Shown: positions 35,689 to 44,122 of the stretch, piece by piece | Position numbering within the stretch: position 1 is the stretch's first letter | Layout of the letters: each line of letters starts with the position of its first letter | Source of the DNA: F23-D06 sp963643165 | Lineage (GTDB): Bacteria; Bacteroidota; Bacteroidia; Bacteroidales; WCHB1-69 | Length of the DNA stretch: 64,000 nucleotides | Direction of reading: 5' to 3' | Assembly (NCBI GenBank): GCA_963643165.1 | Contig: CAVIJD010000009.1 | Location: 1 to 64,000 of the forward strand | The notes under the pieces: generated by a model | Told to the model about the DNA's origin: nothing | What the model saw: the letters and a program-made list of their open reading frames with translations, nothing else | Databases searched by the model: none | Program-made: the position numbers and the translations under genes

Positions 35689-36477
35689 TCAATTGATCTG
35701 ATAACCCAGCATGATCTGCAAATTGAAATTACGGCGGGCTAATCCCGTCAATTCCGTTATCTCAGGCGCAACGTTATTCAGCAACCCAAAGTTGGCCGCC
35801 GCACCGATATAGAATCTGGAAACCTTGTAGTCGAGTTCCAAAGAGAGGCCGACATCAACCCTGCGGGCAATCTGTCCTTTATACAAAAGTTCTTCTTGTA
35901 CAAAGTCGTCGGACAGCATCTGCCTGTAAATGCTCTTTTTGTCATTTTTCCAGGGGTCAAACTGCATCTTTTCCGTATAGTTGACGCCAGTGGAGTAGGC
36001 ATATGTGCCCTTACCGGTCAACTTGCCGCCGGCAGTCACGCTGAGATAAGGTCCTGCCGCCACCTCGAAACGACTGTTCTCACGCACGGGAATTGCATAT
36101 TTCACCATCACGGGGAGGCAGAAATTGTGAGCGGTGGTCTTCTCCGAATAGTCAACACTGCAAGTAGAGTCGCCGGTTTGTCGAACCGTCTGTTCGGCAG
36201 CGCCAACCGTCTGTCTTGCATAGAAAAGTCCGGTCCGCAATGAAAGCCGTTCTTTCAGCGGCACTTCGACTCCAACCCCGACAGAGCAGCCCGACTTGAG
36301 TCCATAGTACCGGTCGGGAAGCCCAAACGTGACATCTGCCGACTGATTTTGGCTTGCAAAAAAAGTAGAGAGCACATATCCGGCGCGGAGGTCCACCTTA
36401 ACCTTAGGGGTCTCATTCTGTGCCAAGGCAACAGTGGACAGCAGCAATGCCAACATCAGGAGCGGGAGTCGTTTCAT
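35689..36477 (-). CDS. PorT-like outer-membrane beta-barrel protein
   Basis: 262 residues with signal peptide (LMLALLLSTVALAQ) and then alternating strands ending in aromatic residues, of the OMP_b-brl_2/PorT-like kind: VDLRAGYVLSTFF, LSLRTGLFYARQTV, RFEVAAGPYLSVTAGGK, RRVDVGLSLELDYKV, terminal IMLGYQIN. Such small barrels are common in Bacteroidota and mostly of unknown role; this is not evidence for the T9SS protein PorT itself. It sits 11 bases after purM and one base before nfo, both housekeeping genes. Confidence 0.75.
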   Translation of the reverse strand: MKRLPLLMLALLLSTVALAQNETPKVKVDLRAGYVLSTFFASQNQSADVTFGLPDRYYGLKSGCSVGVGVEVPLKERLSLRTGLFYARQTVGAAEQTVRQTGDSTCSVDYSEKTTAHNFCLPVMVKYAIPVRENSRFEVAAGPYLSVTAGGKLTGKGTYAYSTGVNYTEKMQFDPWKNDKKSIYRQMLSDDFVQEELLYKGQIARRVDVGLSLELDYKVSRFYIGAAANFGLLNNVAPEITELTGLARRNFNLQIMLGYQIN

Positions 36478-36488
36478 GCTTGTCGTAA

Positions 36489-37520
36489 TTAAGCCAGTTT
36501 AATGTCAACTTTCCCGGTGTCGGTAACCTTACCAATCACGGAGGCCTTTTCGCCCAGTGTTTCAAGCATATCCAACACTTGGTTCTTGTCTTCCGGGGCG
36601 ACAAGCAGCACCATGCCGATACCCATATTGAAAATATTGAACATCTCGCGGTGTTCCACCTTGCCGTATTTTTCGAGGAACGGGAAGATGGCGGGCATAT
36701 CCCAGCTGCCCTCTTCGATGAAAATTCCTTGTCCCTCCTGAAGAGCGCGAGGGATATTCTCGTCGAATCCGCCGCCTGTAATGTGTGAAATGGCATGGAT
36801 ATCCACTTTTTCGAGCACTTTCAGCACCGAACGGACATATATGCGCGTGGGGGTCAGCAGCACATTGCCCAAAGAGTCGGGCAGTTCGTCATATTGTTTG
36901 GAAAGGTCCATCTTGTTGTCCTTAAGCACGATTTTGCGCACCAGCGAAAAGCCGTTGGAATGGACACCGGAAGAGGCGAGGCCGACAATCAAGTCGCCAG
37001 GTCTTACGCGGCTGCCGTCAATGAGGCGTGACTTTTCGACGGCGCCGACCGTAAAGCCGGCGATGTCGTATTCGTCCTCGGAGTACATGTCGGGCATCTC
37101 AGCCGTTTCGCCTCCGATGAGGGCGCAATTTGAAAGCACGCAGCCGTCGGCAACGCCCTTGACAATGGCTTCAATCTTGGCCGGGTCGTTCTTGCCCACA
37201 GCGATATAGTCGAGGAAGAACAGTGGAGCGGCGCCTTGTGCCAGCACATCATTCACGCACATAGCCACGGCGTCCTGGCCTATAGTGTCGTGTTTGTCCA
37301 TCATAAAAGCAATCTTGAGCTTTGTGCCCACGCCGTCGGTGCCACTGACCAACACCGGCTCCTTGTAGTTCAGGGAGGCGAGGTCAAACATGCCGCCGAA
37401 GCTGCCTATGTTGCCCATCATGCCCGGACGGTTGGTTCGGGCTATATGTTTTTTTATCAGGCGCACAGACTCATATCCTGCTTCCAAACGGACGCCTGCT
37501 TCTTCATAAGATTTTGCCAT
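36489..37520 (-). CDS. purM: phosphoribosylformylglycinamidine cyclo-ligase (AIR synthetase)
   Basis: Fifth step of purine synthesis, ATP-dependent ring closure giving AIR. 343 residues with SGTDGVGTKLKIAF, DAVAMCVNDVLAQGA, LIGGETAEMPDMY, ASSGVHSNGFSLVR and HITGGGFDENIPRAL. 26 bases after queA on the same strand. purA is in the window too, but the other purine genes are not, so the pathway is scattered. Confidence 0.97.
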   Translation of the reverse strand: MAKSYEEAGVRLEAGYESVRLIKKHIARTNRPGMMGNIGSFGGMFDLASLNYKEPVLVSGTDGVGTKLKIAFMMDKHDTIGQDAVAMCVNDVLAQGAAPLFFLDYIAVGKNDPAKIEAIVKGVADGCVLSNCALIGGETAEMPDMYSEDEYDIAGFTVGAVEKSRLIDGSRVRPGDLIVGLASSGVHSNGFSLVRKIVLKDNKMDLSKQYDELPDSLGNVLLTPTRIYVRSVLKVLEKVDIHAISHITGGGFDENIPRALQEGQGIFIEEGSWDMPAIFPFLEKYGKVEHREMFNIFNMGIGMVLLVAPEDKNQVLDMLETLGEKASVIGKVTDTGKVDIKLA

Positions 37521-37546
37521 AAGAAAAATAAGTTATGTGAAAAAAT

Positions 37547-38620
37547 TCAAATTATCAACATTGCATCGCCGTAAGTGAGGAATCTGTATTTCTCTGCCAC
37601 AGCCTCCTTGTAGGCGCGCATCACAAATTCATATCCACCGAAAGCGGCCACCATCATCAGCATAGAGCTTTGGGAGGCATGGAAGTTCGTAATCATCGCA
37701 TCGCCCACCATGAAGCGGTAGGGAGGATAGATGAACTTGTTGGTCCAGGCATCCATCTTTCCGTTCATTTCGGTGGTTTTGACGTGTCCGTTGGCATAGA
37801 CAGACGACTCGATAGCCTTTGTCGTTGTCGTGCCGACCATCACCACCTTATGTTTTTCCTCTTTCGTCTTGTTAATCAAGTCAGCCACGTCGGCTTTGAT
37901 GATCATCCTTTCGGAGTCGGGCTTGTGCTTTGACAAGTCTTCGACATCGATATCGTTGAAATTGCTCAATCCGGCATGAAGGGTAATATAGGTACGTTCA
38001 ATGCCTTTGAGTTCCATTCTTTTCAGCAATTCGCGGCTGAAGTGGAAGCCGGCGGCGGGAGCCACCACAGCGCCCTCTTCCGTAGCATAAAGTGTCTGGT
38101 AGTATTCCTCGTCTTCGGGCACAATCTCACGCATACGCTGTATGTCTTCGGGAAGCGGGGTCGTGCCGAGTTCCATCAGCTTTTTCTTGAAAGCATCATG
38201 GTCGCCGTCAAACAGGAAACGGAGCGTTCTTCCGCGCGACGTTGTGTTGTCAATCACCTCAGCCAGCAGGCTTTCGTCTTCGCAGAAGCAGAGCTTGTTG
38301 CCGATGCGGATCTTGCGTGCCGGATCCACCAGCACGTCCCAAAGACGACTTTCCGCATCCAGTTCGCGCAGCAGAAAGACGCGGATCTTGGCGCGGGTCT
38401 GCTCTTTCTCGCCGTATAACAAGGCGGGAAACACCCGGGTGTTGTTCATGACAAACAGGTCGCCCTCGTCAAAATAGTCAAGAATATCTTTAAAAATCTT
38501 ATGCTCAATAGTTTTTGTCTTGCGATTTAAGACCATTAAGCGAGCCTCGTCACGCTCCTTGGCAGGATACAGAGCAATCAAATCCTGAGGCAAGTAGTAC
38601 TTAAATTCTGATAATTTCAT
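37547..38620 (-). CDS. queA: S-adenosylmethionine:tRNA ribosyltransferase-isomerase
   Basis: Adds the cyclopentene precursor to make epoxyqueuosine in tRNA. 357 residues from ATG at 38620 (MKLSEFKYYLPQDLIALYP). Family motifs include RDEARLMVLNR, FVMNNTRVFPALL, VAPAAGFHFS, TLHAGLSNF, NFHASQSSMLMM and the C-terminal YRFLTYGDAMLI. The frame is open to 38653 but that part lies at the promoter. First gene of queA-purM-barrel-nfo. Confidence 0.96.
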   Translation of the reverse strand: MKLSEFKYYLPQDLIALYPAKERDEARLMVLNRKTKTIEHKIFKDILDYFDEGDLFVMNNTRVFPALLYGEKEQTRAKIRVFLLRELDAESRLWDVLVDPARKIRIGNKLCFCEDESLLAEVIDNTTSRGRTLRFLFDGDHDAFKKKLMELGTTPLPEDIQRMREIVPEDEEYYQTLYATEEGAVVAPAAGFHFSRELLKRMELKGIERTYITLHAGLSNFNDIDVEDLSKHKPDSERMIIKADVADLINKTKEEKHKVVMVGTTTTKAIESSVYANGHVKTTEMNGKMDAWTNKFIYPPYRFMVGDAMITNFHASQSSMLMMVAAFGGYEFVMRAYKEAVAEKYRFLTYGDAMLII

Positions 38621-38639
38621 TGTAAAATAATTCAGCGCG

Positions 38640-38647
38640 CAAAGATA
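38640..38647 (-). promoter_or_regulatory. -7 element (TATCTTTG) for queA
   Basis: TATCTTTG on the minus strand, about 20 bases before the ATG; a CTTG about 20 bases further upstream is one base off the -33 box. Confidence 0.5.
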
Positions 38648-38724
38648 CAACAAAAAACAACGTTTGTCAAGTGCCTTTTTTGCGCCTTGAAAATCAAGAA
38701 AAAGCCTTGAAGACAGGGATTTTT

Positions 38725-39591
38725 TCAGGTTCTACGAAACCGCTGATGATTCAAAAAACGGTTTTCCTTTTCAATGATCCGCAACTGTTCACGCATCTCG
38801 GGTGTAAAAAAGGACTCTGCCACTTTCTCTTCTATGTACTCCACCGCCAGTTCGTTGGGATGGCTGAGGTCTTTGGCATAGAACCTGTAGTCGCGGAGGT
38901 CGTCCATCAGAAACTCGTAGGCCGGGAAATAGAATGTCGTTTCATTATCCACAAGCCGGTCAACCGCCAACATCAGCGTTGCCTTGCTCAAGGAGTTCTC
39001 GTGAACATTGTCGCCGGCATGGCGCACGGGGCTGACCGTGAATATGATTTTCAATTCCGGATAACGCTCTTTCAGCATCGCCAGCGTGTCGTTCCATTGC
39101 GAAACTATCTTCTTGACATCCAGCCGGAAACGTTCAAACCAGTTGTTCGGGATTTTGTGGCAGTTGGATACAATGAGGTCGCGGGGTATGAATTTATAGC
39201 AGAATGCGGTGCCGAACGTGATGAAAAGGTAGTCGGCACGCTCCAAAAACCGGGCGGTCTGCTCCAGTTGCTCGTCAATATTCTTCTCAAAGTCGTCATA
39301 ATTCTCCCTCGAGAACCGGCCGTGGTGGGCAAAACTGACCCAAAGGTCGGAGGTTCTGTAGAAGTAACGGTTCTTGTCGAAGCTGGCGGGTTCCATCAGC
39401 ATCCTGAGTGCGCGGTCTATGGAGACGGGATTGAAAAGCACGCCGAACGGATTGGAGCACACGTCAAAACGATGCCGTTTGAAGTAACTGCCGATGTGGT
39501 CTGAGAAACAGGACCCTAACAGCAGGAGCGAGTCGTCGCCGTTGATATTGAAAGGATATTTCGGGGCCGGTATGTTTGCGCGGAAAATCAT
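38725..39591 (-). CDS. GSCFA-domain protein
   Basis: 288 residues, the full family length. It has LLLLGSCFSDHIG (the GSCFA motif, equivalent to block I of SGNH esterases) at about 22-34, FGTAFCYK near the middle, FTVSPVRH and KDLSHPNELAVEYI near the end, which would supply the catalytic His. GSCFA proteins are related to SGNH/GDSL hydrolases; in Bacteroidota they are widespread and uncharacterised, possibly acting on acyl or acetyl groups of glycans. No signal peptide. 9 bases after uvrD/pcrA on the same strand. Confidence 0.87.
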   Translation of the reverse strand: MIFRANIPAPKYPFNINGDDSLLLLGSCFSDHIGSYFKRHRFDVCSNPFGVLFNPVSIDRALRMLMEPASFDKNRYFYRTSDLWVSFAHHGRFSRENYDDFEKNIDEQLEQTARFLERADYLFITFGTAFCYKFIPRDLIVSNCHKIPNNWFERFRLDVKKIVSQWNDTLAMLKERYPELKIIFTVSPVRHAGDNVHENSLSKATLMLAVDRLVDNETTFYFPAYEFLMDDLRDYRFYAKDLSHPNELAVEYIEEKVAESFFTPEMREQLRIIEKENRFLNHQRFRRT

Positions 39592-39600
39592 AGTGGAGGG

Positions 39601-41949
39601 TTATTTGGGGATGATCAGTTTTGCGAACTTGAGCATCAAGGTTTTGGTGCCGACGGTGTCGAACCTGACTTGTGCTTTTTTGTCCTGGTCGCTGCCCTCG
39701 ACGGTGAGCACATTGCCATAGCCGAATTTGCTGTGATAGACCCTGACGCCGGGCTGTATATCGCTGTTGCCGGCCGGCGTTCCCATCTGTTCCTGCCGCA
39801 CTTCGGCCTTGCTTTTGACCACGGGGCGGGCGTCAACCTTCCCCGACGGACGGCTGTCTTGCAGCGGACGGAACCGCGACTCCTTCGGCTTTGAGAACAA
39901 ACTGTTGCTCGGCTTCCAAGCAAAAGACCCTGCTCCGCCGGAGGCCTTTTTTGTGATATTCAAAAATTCATCAGGGATCTCGCTCACAAAGCGGCTTTCC
40001 TCGCAGAACTGCAGCGACCCGAAACGATAGCGCCGTTGCGCTTCGGTAAGTGTCACAGACTTTCTGGCACGCGTGAGCGCCACATAGAAAAGCCTGCGCT
40101 CCTCTTCCATCTCCTGCCGGGAATTGGCACACATCGAGGAGGGGAACAGATTCTCCTCCATGCCCGTGATGAAGACATAGTCGAACTCAAGACCTTTTGC
40201 CGAATGGATTGTCATCATCTTCACCCGGTCTTCCTCATCCTCCGCCTTGTCGTCTTCCTCGTCGCTCAAAAGGGCGATGGACTCCATAAAGTGGTCGAGG
40301 GATGGGAAATAGGTCTCCATAATCTCCCCCGTCGCCTCTATGAAACTGTCGTCGGGCGTTTTTTCGGTAAAGCTTTTCATCGAGTCAAGCAGCTCTTCCA
40401 CATTCTCGCCGCGCTCTTTCTCTTCCGTGTTCTCGTGCAGCAACTTGGCGATGCCTGTTTTCTGGACAATCTGCTTGCCCAACTCGTAGGCATCTTCCGT
40501 CGGCAAGACCGCGGAGAAGCCGCGTATCATGTTGGCAAACTCGGTCAACTTGTTGGCGATGGCTGTGCTGACCTCCAGATTGTACTGCTGCGGATTCGCG
40601 ATCACGTCCCAAACTTGAGTGCCTTGTTGGGCTGCGGCGGCTGAGACCTTCGACATTGTCGTGTCGCCAATGCCCCGCATCGGGTAGTTGATGACGCGAC
40701 GCAACGACTCTTCATCGTAATGGTTGATGACCAGCCTGAAATAGGCCAAAACATCTTTGATTTCCTTGCGTTTGTAGAACGAAAGCCCGCCATATATTTT
40801 ATAGGGAATGTGACGTTTGACCATCGCCTCTTCGAGCGTACGCGACTGCACGTTGGTTCTGTAAAGGATGGCGAACTGCTTGTTGGCGGCATGTTCATTC
40901 ATCTGGGTTTCAAAAATGGCGTCTGCCACCGCATGCGCCTCGTCGTTGTCACTGTCAGCACATATCAGGTTTATTTTGGCCCCCGACTCGTTGTCCGTCC
41001 ATACATCTTTCGGCATCTGGTCGCGGTTGTTTTTGATGATGGCATTGGCCGCATTGACGATTGTCTGGGTGGAGCGGTAATTCTGCTCGAGTTTGTAGAT
41101 CTTGGCATCCGGATAATCGCGCCTGAAGTTGAGAATGTTCTGAATGTCCGCGCCTCTGAAACCATAAATGCTCTGGGCATCGTCACCCACTACGCAGATG
41201 TTCTGGTTTTGGGCTGCCAACTTTCTGACAATCAAATACTGGGCGAAGTTGGTATCCTGGTACTCGTCAACTAAAATGTAAGAAAAACGGCTCTGATACT
41301 TATAGAGCATGTCCGGAAAGTCACGGAGCAGCACGTTCATATAGTAGAGCAAGTCGTCAAAATCCATGGCGTCCGCCAGTTTGAGGCGTTTGTTGTACGC
41401 GGAAAAAATCTCGGCCACCATCGGCTTCCCCGCCGCCCTGTCCGCTGCCATAATCTCGCTGTTGTTGGCGTACTCCTGTTCTGAAAGCAGGTTCGACTTG
41501 GCCATGGAGATGCGGTTGAGCACATAGTTGGGCGTATATTGCTTGGGGTCAAGGTTCATGTCCTTCACAATGTTGCGTATCAGCGACTTAGAGTCATCGG
41601 TGTCATACACGGTCAGTCTTGCCGTATAGCCCAACTTTTCGGCTTCCACACGCAGAATCCGGTAAAACACGGAATGGAAAGTACCCATTGTGACGGCTCT
41701 TGCCACATTGCCACCCACAAGGTTGGTGATACGCCCGCGCATCTCGGCCGAGGCCTTGTTTGTAAACGTGAGCGCGAGAATGTTGTACGGGCTGATGCCC
41801 GAGGCTAACATATAGGCAATGCGGTAAGTCAAGACCCTGGTCTTTCCAGACCCTGCCCCGGCAATCACCATCACCGGACCATCTACCTGTTTTACTGCAC
41901 ATTGCTGTTGGCTGTTCAATGCTGAAAGTATCGATTCTGTATTTGTCAT
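39601..41949 (-). CDS. pcrA: ATP-dependent 3'-5' DNA helicase, UvrD/PcrA type
   Basis: Superfamily 1A helicase of 782 residues. Motif I is IAGAGSGKTRVL, Ia LTFTNKAS, motif II LVDEYQDTNF, III GDDAQSIYGFRGA, IV LEQNYRST, V TIHSAKGLEFDYV and VI ALTRARK. The C-terminal tail (about 700-782) carries GVRVYHSKFGYGNVL, the Tudor-like module of PcrA that binds RNA polymerase. Start chosen at 41949 (MTNTESILSALN) because the in-frame ATG at 41973 lies inside the -7 element. Role: nucleotide-excision repair, replication restart and transcription-coupled repair. Confidence 0.96.
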   Translation of the reverse strand: MTNTESILSALNSQQQCAVKQVDGPVMVIAGAGSGKTRVLTYRIAYMLASGISPYNILALTFTNKASAEMRGRITNLVGGNVARAVTMGTFHSVFYRILRVEAEKLGYTARLTVYDTDDSKSLIRNIVKDMNLDPKQYTPNYVLNRISMAKSNLLSEQEYANNSEIMAADRAAGKPMVAEIFSAYNKRLKLADAMDFDDLLYYMNVLLRDFPDMLYKYQSRFSYILVDEYQDTNFAQYLIVRKLAAQNQNICVVGDDAQSIYGFRGADIQNILNFRRDYPDAKIYKLEQNYRSTQTIVNAANAIIKNNRDQMPKDVWTDNESGAKINLICADSDNDEAHAVADAIFETQMNEHAANKQFAILYRTNVQSRTLEEAMVKRHIPYKIYGGLSFYKRKEIKDVLAYFRLVINHYDEESLRRVINYPMRGIGDTTMSKVSAAAAQQGTQVWDVIANPQQYNLEVSTAIANKLTEFANMIRGFSAVLPTEDAYELGKQIVQKTGIAKLLHENTEEKERGENVEELLDSMKSFTEKTPDDSFIEATGEIMETYFPSLDHFMESIALLSDEEDDKAEDEEDRVKMMTIHSAKGLEFDYVFITGMEENLFPSSMCANSRQEMEEERRLFYVALTRARKSVTLTEAQRRYRFGSLQFCEESRFVSEIPDEFLNITKKASGGAGSFAWKPSNSLFSKPKESRFRPLQDSRPSGKVDARPVVKSKAEVRQEQMGTPAGNSDIQPGVRVYHSKFGYGNVLTVEGSDQDKKAQVRFDTVGTKTLMLKFAKLIIPK

Positions 41950-41970
41950 CCTTGCTTGTTTCAATGGCAG

Positions 41971-41978
41971 CAAAGGTA
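41971..41978 (-). promoter_or_regulatory. -7 element (TACCTTTG) for pcrA
   Basis: TACCTTTG on the minus strand fits TAnnTTTG and lies 21 bases before the ATG at 41949. No -33 TTTG seen. Confidence 0.6.
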
Positions 41979-42058
41979 CTGTTTTTCGCCGTATCCCCTA
42001 CCCTATCCCGAGTGTCACTTCCGCTGCGTTTTGATAAAATTTTAGTTTTTTATTAACT

Positions 42059-42092
42059 TTTGTATTTTGGTTTAAATATTTTATTATTTTTG
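42059..42092 (+). promoter_or_regulatory. orphan plus-strand promoter in the pcrA-dxs gap
   Basis: TTTG (42059-42062), 22 bases, perfect TATTTTTG (42085-42092). No plus-strand gene follows for 10 kb or more; the next genes are all on the other strand. The transcript would begin near 42099 and run through the inverted repeat below. The surroundings are A/T-rich, so chance is possible. Confidence 0.45.
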
Positions 42093-42098
42093 CAGTGT

Positions 42099-42220
42099 CA
42101 TTCATGTTCAGGTAACCGACCCGTCCCACCTTTTTTCCCATGAATACATTTCCCTCCTTTTATTTGGCAATTACTCATTAAAAACCGGTTACCTGTGTCT
42201 GGCGGTTTCTGTTTTCGTCT
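42099..42220 (+). ncRNA. candidate small RNA with a long-range closing stem
   Basis: Behind the orphan promoter, CAGGTAACCG (42109-42118) and CGGTTACCTG (42186-42195) are exact 10-base complements 67 bases apart, enclosing a pyrimidine-rich loop. The 3' end is guessed at the T-rich stretch before the dxs stop. It does not show the SRP RNA or tmRNA signatures. A 6S-like RNA is conceivable but not shown. Confidence 0.3.
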
Positions 42221-42221
42221 T

Positions 42222-44117
42222 TCACACTTGCATTATTTGCTTGATTTTCAAGATTATGTCTTCCACCCCGAAGCCCACTTCGTGGTAAAGGCTCGGTATG
42301 TCGCCCTGGGCTATGAAGCGGTCAGGTATAGCGATATGGGCAAGCCGGTTGTTCAGGCCGGCGTTTTCAAGATATTCAGCCAAGGCTGAAAACAGGCCTC
42401 CTTTTTCGGTGCCGTCCTCCACGGCAAGCCAGCAAGGATATTGTTCAGCCAAACTCGTCAGCAAGGTTTCGTCAAGCGGTTTCAGGAACCGCACGTCAAC
42501 CCAAGCCGGTTTCAGGTTGTCGGACGATAGGGCTTGCAGCGCCTTTTCCACCTGGTTACCAAGCGGCCCTAACGACAGCACCAACAGCTTCTCGCCATGC
42601 CGCATCATTTCCGCCTTCCCGATTGCTATCTCTTCAGGTTCATTGTGCCAATTTGCCAGCACCCCGCGGCCCCGCGGGTACCGGATGGCAAACGGCAGTC
42701 CGCCGTTTTGGGCATTATGGTATGCCGTAACCATCAGGTTCCTGAGTTCATGCTCGTTGCGCGGCGAAGCTATGATTAAGTCGGGGACAGATCGCAGGAA
42801 AGCCAAGTCAAATGCACCTTGGTGCGTGGCGCCGTCCTCGCCGACAAGTCCCGCCCGGTCGATGCAAAATATTACAGGCAGCCGCTGCAAGGCCACATCG
42901 TGAATCACCTGGTCGTACCCGCGCTGCAAAAAAGAAGAATAGATGTTGCAGAACGGGATGTACCCCTCGGCCGCCAGTCCGGCAGAAAATGTGACCGCGT
43001 GTTGTTCGGCAATGCCCACGTCGAAGACGCGTTCGGGGAACTCTTTGTCCATGATGTTCAGCGAGCAGCCCGTAGCCATTGCCGGCGTTATCCCGACGAT
43101 TTTCTCATCCTGCCGTGCCAACTCCAGGATGGTGTGTCCGAACACATCCTGGTACTTCGGAGGCAGATTGTCCGTGTTCTTTTGGATGATCTTTCCCGTT
43201 TCAGGGTCAAATTGCCCGGGCGCATGATAGGCGGTCTGATGCTGCTCCGCCATCTCCAATCCCTTGCCTTTTACCGTCAGCACATGCAGCAATTTGAGTC
43301 CGGGCAGTTTTTTGAGCGCTTGCAAAGTCTTGACGAGATAAACGACATCGTGACCATTAGCCGGTCCGAAATAACGATACCCGAGGCTCTGAAACCAGTT
43401 GCTTCCGCCCAACAGATACCCCTTGACGCCGTTGCCGATGCTGCTGAGCAGGTTCGTTGCCCGGTTCGACTGTTTAGTCTTGATGGTGAAGAGGTTCCAA
43501 AGTCTGTTTTTGAAACGGTTATAGGCAGGCGACGCCGTGATGGAGAGCAGATATTTGCTCATAGCCCCGGTGCTCTTGTCAATCGATATTTTATTGTCGT
43601 TGAGCACCACCAGCATGTTGACATCGCGGCAGGCGGCTTGGTTCATGGCCTCGAACGCCATACCGCCGCCAATAGCCCCGTCGCCAATCACGGCAATGTG
43701 ATTTCTTTTCAAGTTGCCGTTCATCTTGGCGGCCATGGCCATGCCGAGCACGGCGGATATGGATGTGGAGGAGTGCCCCGTGCCAAAAGCATCGTAAGCG
43801 CTTTCCTCCCGCCTGGGAAATCCGCTGATGCCGCCGTAGCAGCGATTCGTGGAAAAACGTTCGCGCCGTCCGGTCAGGATCTTGTGCGCGTATGCCTGGT
43901 GCCCCACATCCCAAACCAACTTGTCGTCGGGCGTGTCAAAGACATAGTGCAAGGCTACGGTCAACTCTACCACGCCGAGGCTGGATCCCAGATGCCCGGG
44001 ATGGCGCGCCGTCTCTTTGATGATGAACTGCCTGAGCTCATCGCACACCTCGGGCAATTCATTGACCGGAATCTTTCGCAAGTCTTCCGGAGAGTCTATA
44101 TGTTCCAAATAAGACAT
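42222..44117 (-). CDS. dxs: 1-deoxy-D-xylulose-5-phosphate synthase
   Basis: Thiamine-diphosphate enzyme joining pyruvate and glyceraldehyde 3-phosphate, first step of the MEP isoprenoid route. 631 residues. HPGHLGSSLGVVELTVALHY, WDVGHQAYAHKILTGR, and the ThDP motif GDGAIGGG (145-152) to LNDNKISI are in the N-half. FDVGIAEQHAVTFSAGLA and HQGAFDLAFLR are in the C-half. Last gene of the greA-to-dxs unit, starting 5 bases after a glycosyltransferase. Confidence 0.97.
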   Translation of the reverse strand: MSYLEHIDSPEDLRKIPVNELPEVCDELRQFIIKETARHPGHLGSSLGVVELTVALHYVFDTPDDKLVWDVGHQAYAHKILTGRRERFSTNRCYGGISGFPRREESAYDAFGTGHSSTSISAVLGMAMAAKMNGNLKRNHIAVIGDGAIGGGMAFEAMNQAACRDVNMLVVLNDNKISIDKSTGAMSKYLLSITASPAYNRFKNRLWNLFTIKTKQSNRATNLLSSIGNGVKGYLLGGSNWFQSLGYRYFGPANGHDVVYLVKTLQALKKLPGLKLLHVLTVKGKGLEMAEQHQTAYHAPGQFDPETGKIIQKNTDNLPPKYQDVFGHTILELARQDEKIVGITPAMATGCSLNIMDKEFPERVFDVGIAEQHAVTFSAGLAAEGYIPFCNIYSSFLQRGYDQVIHDVALQRLPVIFCIDRAGLVGEDGATHQGAFDLAFLRSVPDLIIASPRNEHELRNLMVTAYHNAQNGGLPFAIRYPRGRGVLANWHNEPEEIAIGKAEMMRHGEKLLVLSLGPLGNQVEKALQALSSDNLKPAWVDVRFLKPLDETLLTSLAEQYPCWLAVEDGTEKGGLFSALAEYLENAGLNNRLAHIAIPDRFIAQGDIPSLYHEVGFGVEDIILKIKQIMQV

Positions 44118-44122
44118 TGCAG

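Noticed and set aside
35689..36477. Assignment of the small barrel as the T9SS protein PorT
   Set aside because: Only the general OMP fold is visible; neighbours are purM and nfo, not T9SS genes.
41998..42141. 47-codon minus-strand frame (MGKKVGRVGYLN...) in the pcrA-dxs gap
   Set aside because: Composition follows the A/T-rich gap (Lys, Asn, Ile), it overlaps the orphan promoter and half of the inverted repeat, and its spacing to the AAGGAGG-like site is long. Not supported as a gene.
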